DNA from: Candidatus Omnitrophica bacterium UBA1562
GTDB taxonomy: Bacteria; Omnitrophota; Gorgyraeia; Gygaellales; Profunditerraquicolaceae
DNA length: 7,655 nt
Direction of reading: 5' to 3'
Assembly: GCA_002322525.1 (NCBI GenBank)
Contig: DCOU01000042.1
Location: 1-7,655 of the forward strand
This document shows, one piece after another, positions 5,866-7,655 of the stretch. The notes under the pieces were generated by a model. The model saw nothing but the letters and a program-made list of their open reading frames with translations, searched no databases and was not told the origin of the DNA. Made by a program: the position numbers and the translations under genes. The first letter of the stretch is position 1. Every line of letters begins with the position of its first letter.

Positions 5866-7001
5866 CCCGCACCTTCTCCCTTATTCAATGAACCCCGGGC
5901 ATAATTACGTATGCCTTCCATAATACTTTGAGATAACTTCTCACGATAATCACTGCTTTTAAGCATCTGCTCTTCGTTTTGATTAGATAAAAAACCTACC
6001 TCAACCAATACCGCCGGTATTTGCGCCCCGCACAATACTTGATAACGGGCATTTTTTACGCCGATTACCATGACAGCTAAATTATCGTCTGCTGAACGAC
6101 AAATAGCCCGGGATAATTCTATTGATTCTGCCCGGTTATAAGTATAAACCATATCCCAAAGTATGGCCTTTAAATCCTGTGACTGGCTGGCAAAACAAGA
6201 GCTATCCAAATTAAGATAGGTGTTCTTAGCGGAATAAGCAGCGCGCTTAGAATCGCTAACGCTAGTTGAAACATAATAAACCTCAAAACCATGCAAGCTT
6301 CTTGTCCGATTAGCGTTGGAATGGATACTTATAAAAAGGTCGGCCTTAGAATTGTTAGTTATATGAACCCTCGTCTCAAGAGGAATAAACTTATCTGAAC
6401 TGCGAGTCATAACCACTTGGACACCCTCCGCCCTTAATCGGTTAGCCAAGCGCTTGGCAATATCCAGATTAACATCTTTCTCCCTTACCCCTCTCCTACC
6501 GATTGCCCCGGGGTCATTACCTCCGTGCCCGGCGTCAATAACAACTTTTTTGATTACCAAGGAAAGCGGGCCTGTTCTACGCATAGCGGTAATTTTGGCG
6601 GATTTGAATAAAATATCTAAAGTTTGCTCTTTAAATTGGCCGGGAACAACTACCGCCCCCTGATAGATATCCACCGGATGATTAAGTAATATTGCGCGCT
6701 GGTCAACCAGGATTAAATTATCGCCAACCTTCAAAGTTATACTATGGCTATCTTTAAAAAGATTGGCCGTTCGGGAAAAGGTATCATATTTTAAAGATAT
6801 CCCCCTTAAGTCGCATAAAGGGGCAAGCGCGTAATAGATAGTGCCGTTTAAACTATAAACCCGTAATGGCTCTTTAACAGGTATCGTAACGCAGCCGCTT
6901 AGCATATAGCATATAGCAGATAGCATATAGCAATAAATAATTAATTTTGATAATTTTTTAATTTTTATCATTTTCATACTATTAGCGATATGCAATTTCA
7001 C
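5862..7001 (-). CDS. N-acetylmuramoyl-L-alanine amidase, lipoprotein (Amidase_3)
   Basis: This predicted zinc amidase cleaves the bond between MurNAc and L-Ala in peptidoglycan and acts outside the cytoplasmic membrane. Residues 1-37 form a lipoprotein signal: basic KIKKLSK (13-19), a hydrophobic stretch, then the lipobox LSGC with acylated Cys37. Residues about 45-135 look like a copper-amine-oxidase N-terminal-like beta domain, an accessory fold often attached to cell-wall enzymes. The Amidase_3 domain (about 150-368) has zinc ligands His159 (DAGHGG), Glu174 (REKD) and His227 (SIHSN), plus catalytic Glu334 (VEVGF). The GTG start at 7001 has a GGGAG ribosome-binding site at short (4-nt) spacing. 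An internal ATG at residue 9 would also keep the signal but has no such site. Likely roles are cell separation or PG recycling; the exact role cannot be read from the sequence. Confidence 0.92.
   Translation of the reverse strand: MKLHIANSMKMIKIKKLSKLIIYCYMLSAICYMLSGCVTIPVKEPLRVYSLNGTIYYALAPLCDLRGISLKYDTFSRTANLFKDSHSITLKVGDNLILVDQRAILLNHPVDIYQGAVVVPGQFKEQTLDILFKSAKITAMRRTGPLSLVIKKVVIDAGHGGNDPGAIGRRGVREKDVNLDIAKRLANRLRAEGVQVVMTRSSDKFIPLETRVHITNNSKADLFISIHSNANRTRSLHGFEVYYVSTSVSDSKRAAYSAKNTYLNLDSSCFASQSQDLKAILWDMVYTYNRAESIELSRAICRSADDNLAVMVIGVKNARYQVLCGAQIPAVLVEVGFLSNQNEEQMLKSSDYREKLSQSIMEGIRNYARGSLNKGEGAG
6901..6935. repeat. 7-bp tandem repeat inside the amidase signal peptide
   Basis: Five consecutive heptamers are present: AGCATAT, AGCATAT, AGCAGAT, AGCATAT and AGCAATA. 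On the coding strand they give the hydrophobic CYMLSAICYMLSGC part of the signal peptide, so the residue pattern CYMLS is itself repeated. Seven is not a multiple of three, so gain or loss of one unit would shift the reading frame between the start codon and the lipobox. Confidence 0.85.
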
Positions 7002-7010
7002 CGCTCTCCC
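7002..7010 (-). promoter_or_regulatory. Ribosome-binding site deciding the GTG start of the amidase
   Basis: On the minus strand GGGAGAGCG directly precedes the GTG at 7001, placing GGAG 4 nt from the start codon. The alternative ATG codons at residues 9 and 11 are preceded by AT-rich sequence without a purine tract. This supports GTG, although the spacing is short. Confidence 0.55.
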
Positions 7011-7020
7011 ATGAACATCA

Positions 7021-7041
7021 TACTTAATTCGGAATTAAGTA
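7021..7041. repeat. Perfect 21-bp palindrome, REP-like
   Basis: TACTTAATTC, a central G, then GAATTAAGTA form a perfect dyad 20 bp upstream of the amidase start. On the plus strand the right arm continues as ATGTGTCCCCC, and the left flank (CCCATGAACATCA) is a poor match to its complement. I associate long palindromes with GGGGACA ends and TTAATTC cores with REP-type elements mobilised by IS200-like REP-associated transposases in environmental genomes. This could be a decayed copy, or alternatively an operator for the amidase-murI pair. No transposase gene is in the window. Confidence 0.6.
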
Positions 7042-7118
7042 ATGTGTCCCCCGAATTAACGGAAAATATAAGACTAACCCTATCTTACCATATCCAATCA
7101 ATAAAGAAAATCAAAAAA

Positions 7119-7310
7119 TTAAAACGTCACAACTTTATCGTTTTCCTTAATAATTTCGTACATGTCTTTCATTGTGTTAATCGGGCACATTTCAGTACCT
7201 TCTGAAACTTTGGCTTTTGTAAGAATGAATTCCCTAGCCCTGGGGATGTCGTAACCATACCTCTTGAATAATCTTAATCTATCCTGATCCTGTTTTAATA
7301 AATTACCCAT
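7119..7310 (-). CDS. Small protein of unknown function, possibly a truncated methyltransferase
   Basis: This 63-residue ORF starts at the base after the DUF134 stop codon (TAA then ATG), with AAGGTGG as ribosome-binding site, so it is very likely translated. I do not recognise a complete family. Residues 5-38, including LFKRYGYDIPRAREFIL, resemble from memory the helix that leads into the glycine-rich SAM motif of some class I methyltransferases. The expected GxGxG does not follow. Instead residues 39-63 are TEMCPINTMKDMYEIIKEN and then DKVVTF. Other frames after the junction do not restore a methyltransferase motif. It may be a fusion left by an internal deletion or a genuine small protein. 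No signal peptide or membrane segment is visible. Confidence 0.55.
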   Translation of the reverse strand: MGNLLKQDQDRLRLFKRYGYDIPRAREFILTKAKVSEGTEMCPINTMKDMYEIIKENDKVVTF

Positions 7311-7607
7311 TTAATCCACCTTCTTGACAACTCCGCCTTCTATCTTCAACGCCTTGGCGTTTAATAGAACATCCGCGATCTTTTTATGGGCTGAGTTTAT
7401 AATATTCCCGAAGGTCTGCCGGGAAATTCCCATTTTTTTGGCAGCATCTTTCTGATATAGCCCTTCCAAATCAGCAAGCCTGACTGCCTCTAGTCCGTCC
7501 AGCGTAAGATTTACCTCTTCAAGCATATCCAAAGGAATACCGCGAGGTTTAAAGTAATTCGTATCTGGGCTGCATCTTATTCTTCTACATCGACAAGGCC
7601 TGGGCAT
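7311..7607 (-). CDS. DUF134 (UPF0251) family DNA-binding protein
   Basis: This 98-residue member of the UPF0251/DUF134 family is a small predicted transcription factor. The family opening is present: MPRPCRCRRIRC, with three cysteines and many arginines (1-12), and then YFKPRGIPL (18-26). The sigma-70 region 4-like helix-turn-helix covers about residues 36-82, with LDGLEAVRLADLEGLYQKDA and then the recognition part MGISRQTFGNII (59-70). The cysteine-rich N-terminus may bind metal, but the ligand is unknown. The ATG at 7607 has AAAAGG about 7 nt upstream. A palindrome at 7623-7642 suggests autoregulation. The downstream small ORF abuts it without a gap. DUF134 genes I recall elsewhere sit near NifX-like or ParA-like iron-sulfur genes; none is in this window. 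Confidence 0.9.
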   Translation of the reverse strand: MPRPCRCRRIRCSPDTNYFKPRGIPLDMLEEVNLTLDGLEAVRLADLEGLYQKDAAKKMGISRQTFGNIINSAHKKIADVLLNAKALKIEGGVVKKVD

Positions 7608-7622
7608 ATACTTTCCTTTTAG

Positions 7623-7642
7623 TTATTGGCATATGCTAATAA
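7623..7642 (-). promoter_or_regulatory. Candidate operator upstream of DUF134
   Basis: On the minus strand TTATTAGCATATGCCAATAA is a 20-bp dyad in which 9 of 10 base pairs match, centred on GCATATGC and 16 nt ahead of the DUF134 start. A possible -10 box, TATATT (7641-7646), touches its upstream edge, a typical place for repressor binding. The -35 region would lie at or beyond the window end. That DUF134 itself binds here is inference. Confidence 0.5.
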
Positions 7643-7655
7643 TATAACAAAACAT

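Noticed and set aside
7042..7118. Sigma-70 promoter for the amidase gene
   Set aside because: TTGATT and TATATT-like words are present on the minus strand, but none are paired at a spacing near 17 bp, and the region is AT-rich enough for such words by chance.

Overview
The window carries eight genes, all on the minus strand. In transcription order, from right to left, they are: a DUF134 (UPF0251) DNA-binding protein, a 63-residue orphan ORF, an N-acetylmuramoyl-L-alanine amidase lipoprotein, glutamate racemase (murI), and then the heat-shock block hrcA-grpE-dnaK-dnaJ. The source looks like an AT-leaning environmental bacterium with peptidoglycan. The DnaK subtype (GTSNSAAAV, no long subdomain IB insert), the very compact HrcA, the DUF134 gene and the many small palindromic repeats remind me of uncultivated lineages such as Omnitrophota. 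That placement is from memory and tentative.

Right part (5056-7655). DUF134 and the small ORF abut (TAA directly followed by ATG), and a near-perfect 20-bp palindrome lies just upstream of DUF134. The amidase starts with GTG after a short gap that holds a REP-like palindrome. Its lipoprotein signal peptide is partly encoded by a 7-bp tandem repeat. The amidase stop and the murI start overlap as ATGA, so these two cell-wall genes (PG cleavage and D-glutamate supply) are probably translationally coupled.

Left part (1-4884). hrcA, grpE, dnaK and dnaJ stand in the classical order: repressor, nucleotide-exchange factor, Hsp70 and J-protein. hrcA and grpE are tightly coupled. grpE and dnaK are separated by a 107-bp gap of short tandem repeats. 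No CIRCE operator is visible.

The most unusual part is non-coding. The two large gaps, dnaK-dnaJ (about 250 bp) and murI-hrcA (about 175 bp), are filled by two related symmetrical elements. Each element carries at its two ends, in inverted orientation, a copy of the same unit: a hairpin of about 45-55 nt (longer in one copy), a GAAYTTA-like linker and the start of a second hairpin. The four copies differ in sequence, but many differences are compensatory and keep the stems paired. One element supplies the last codons of murI, the other supplies the dnaK stop codon, and one stem sits where the dnaJ Shine-Dalgarno should be. Together they bracket hrcA-grpE-dnaK.
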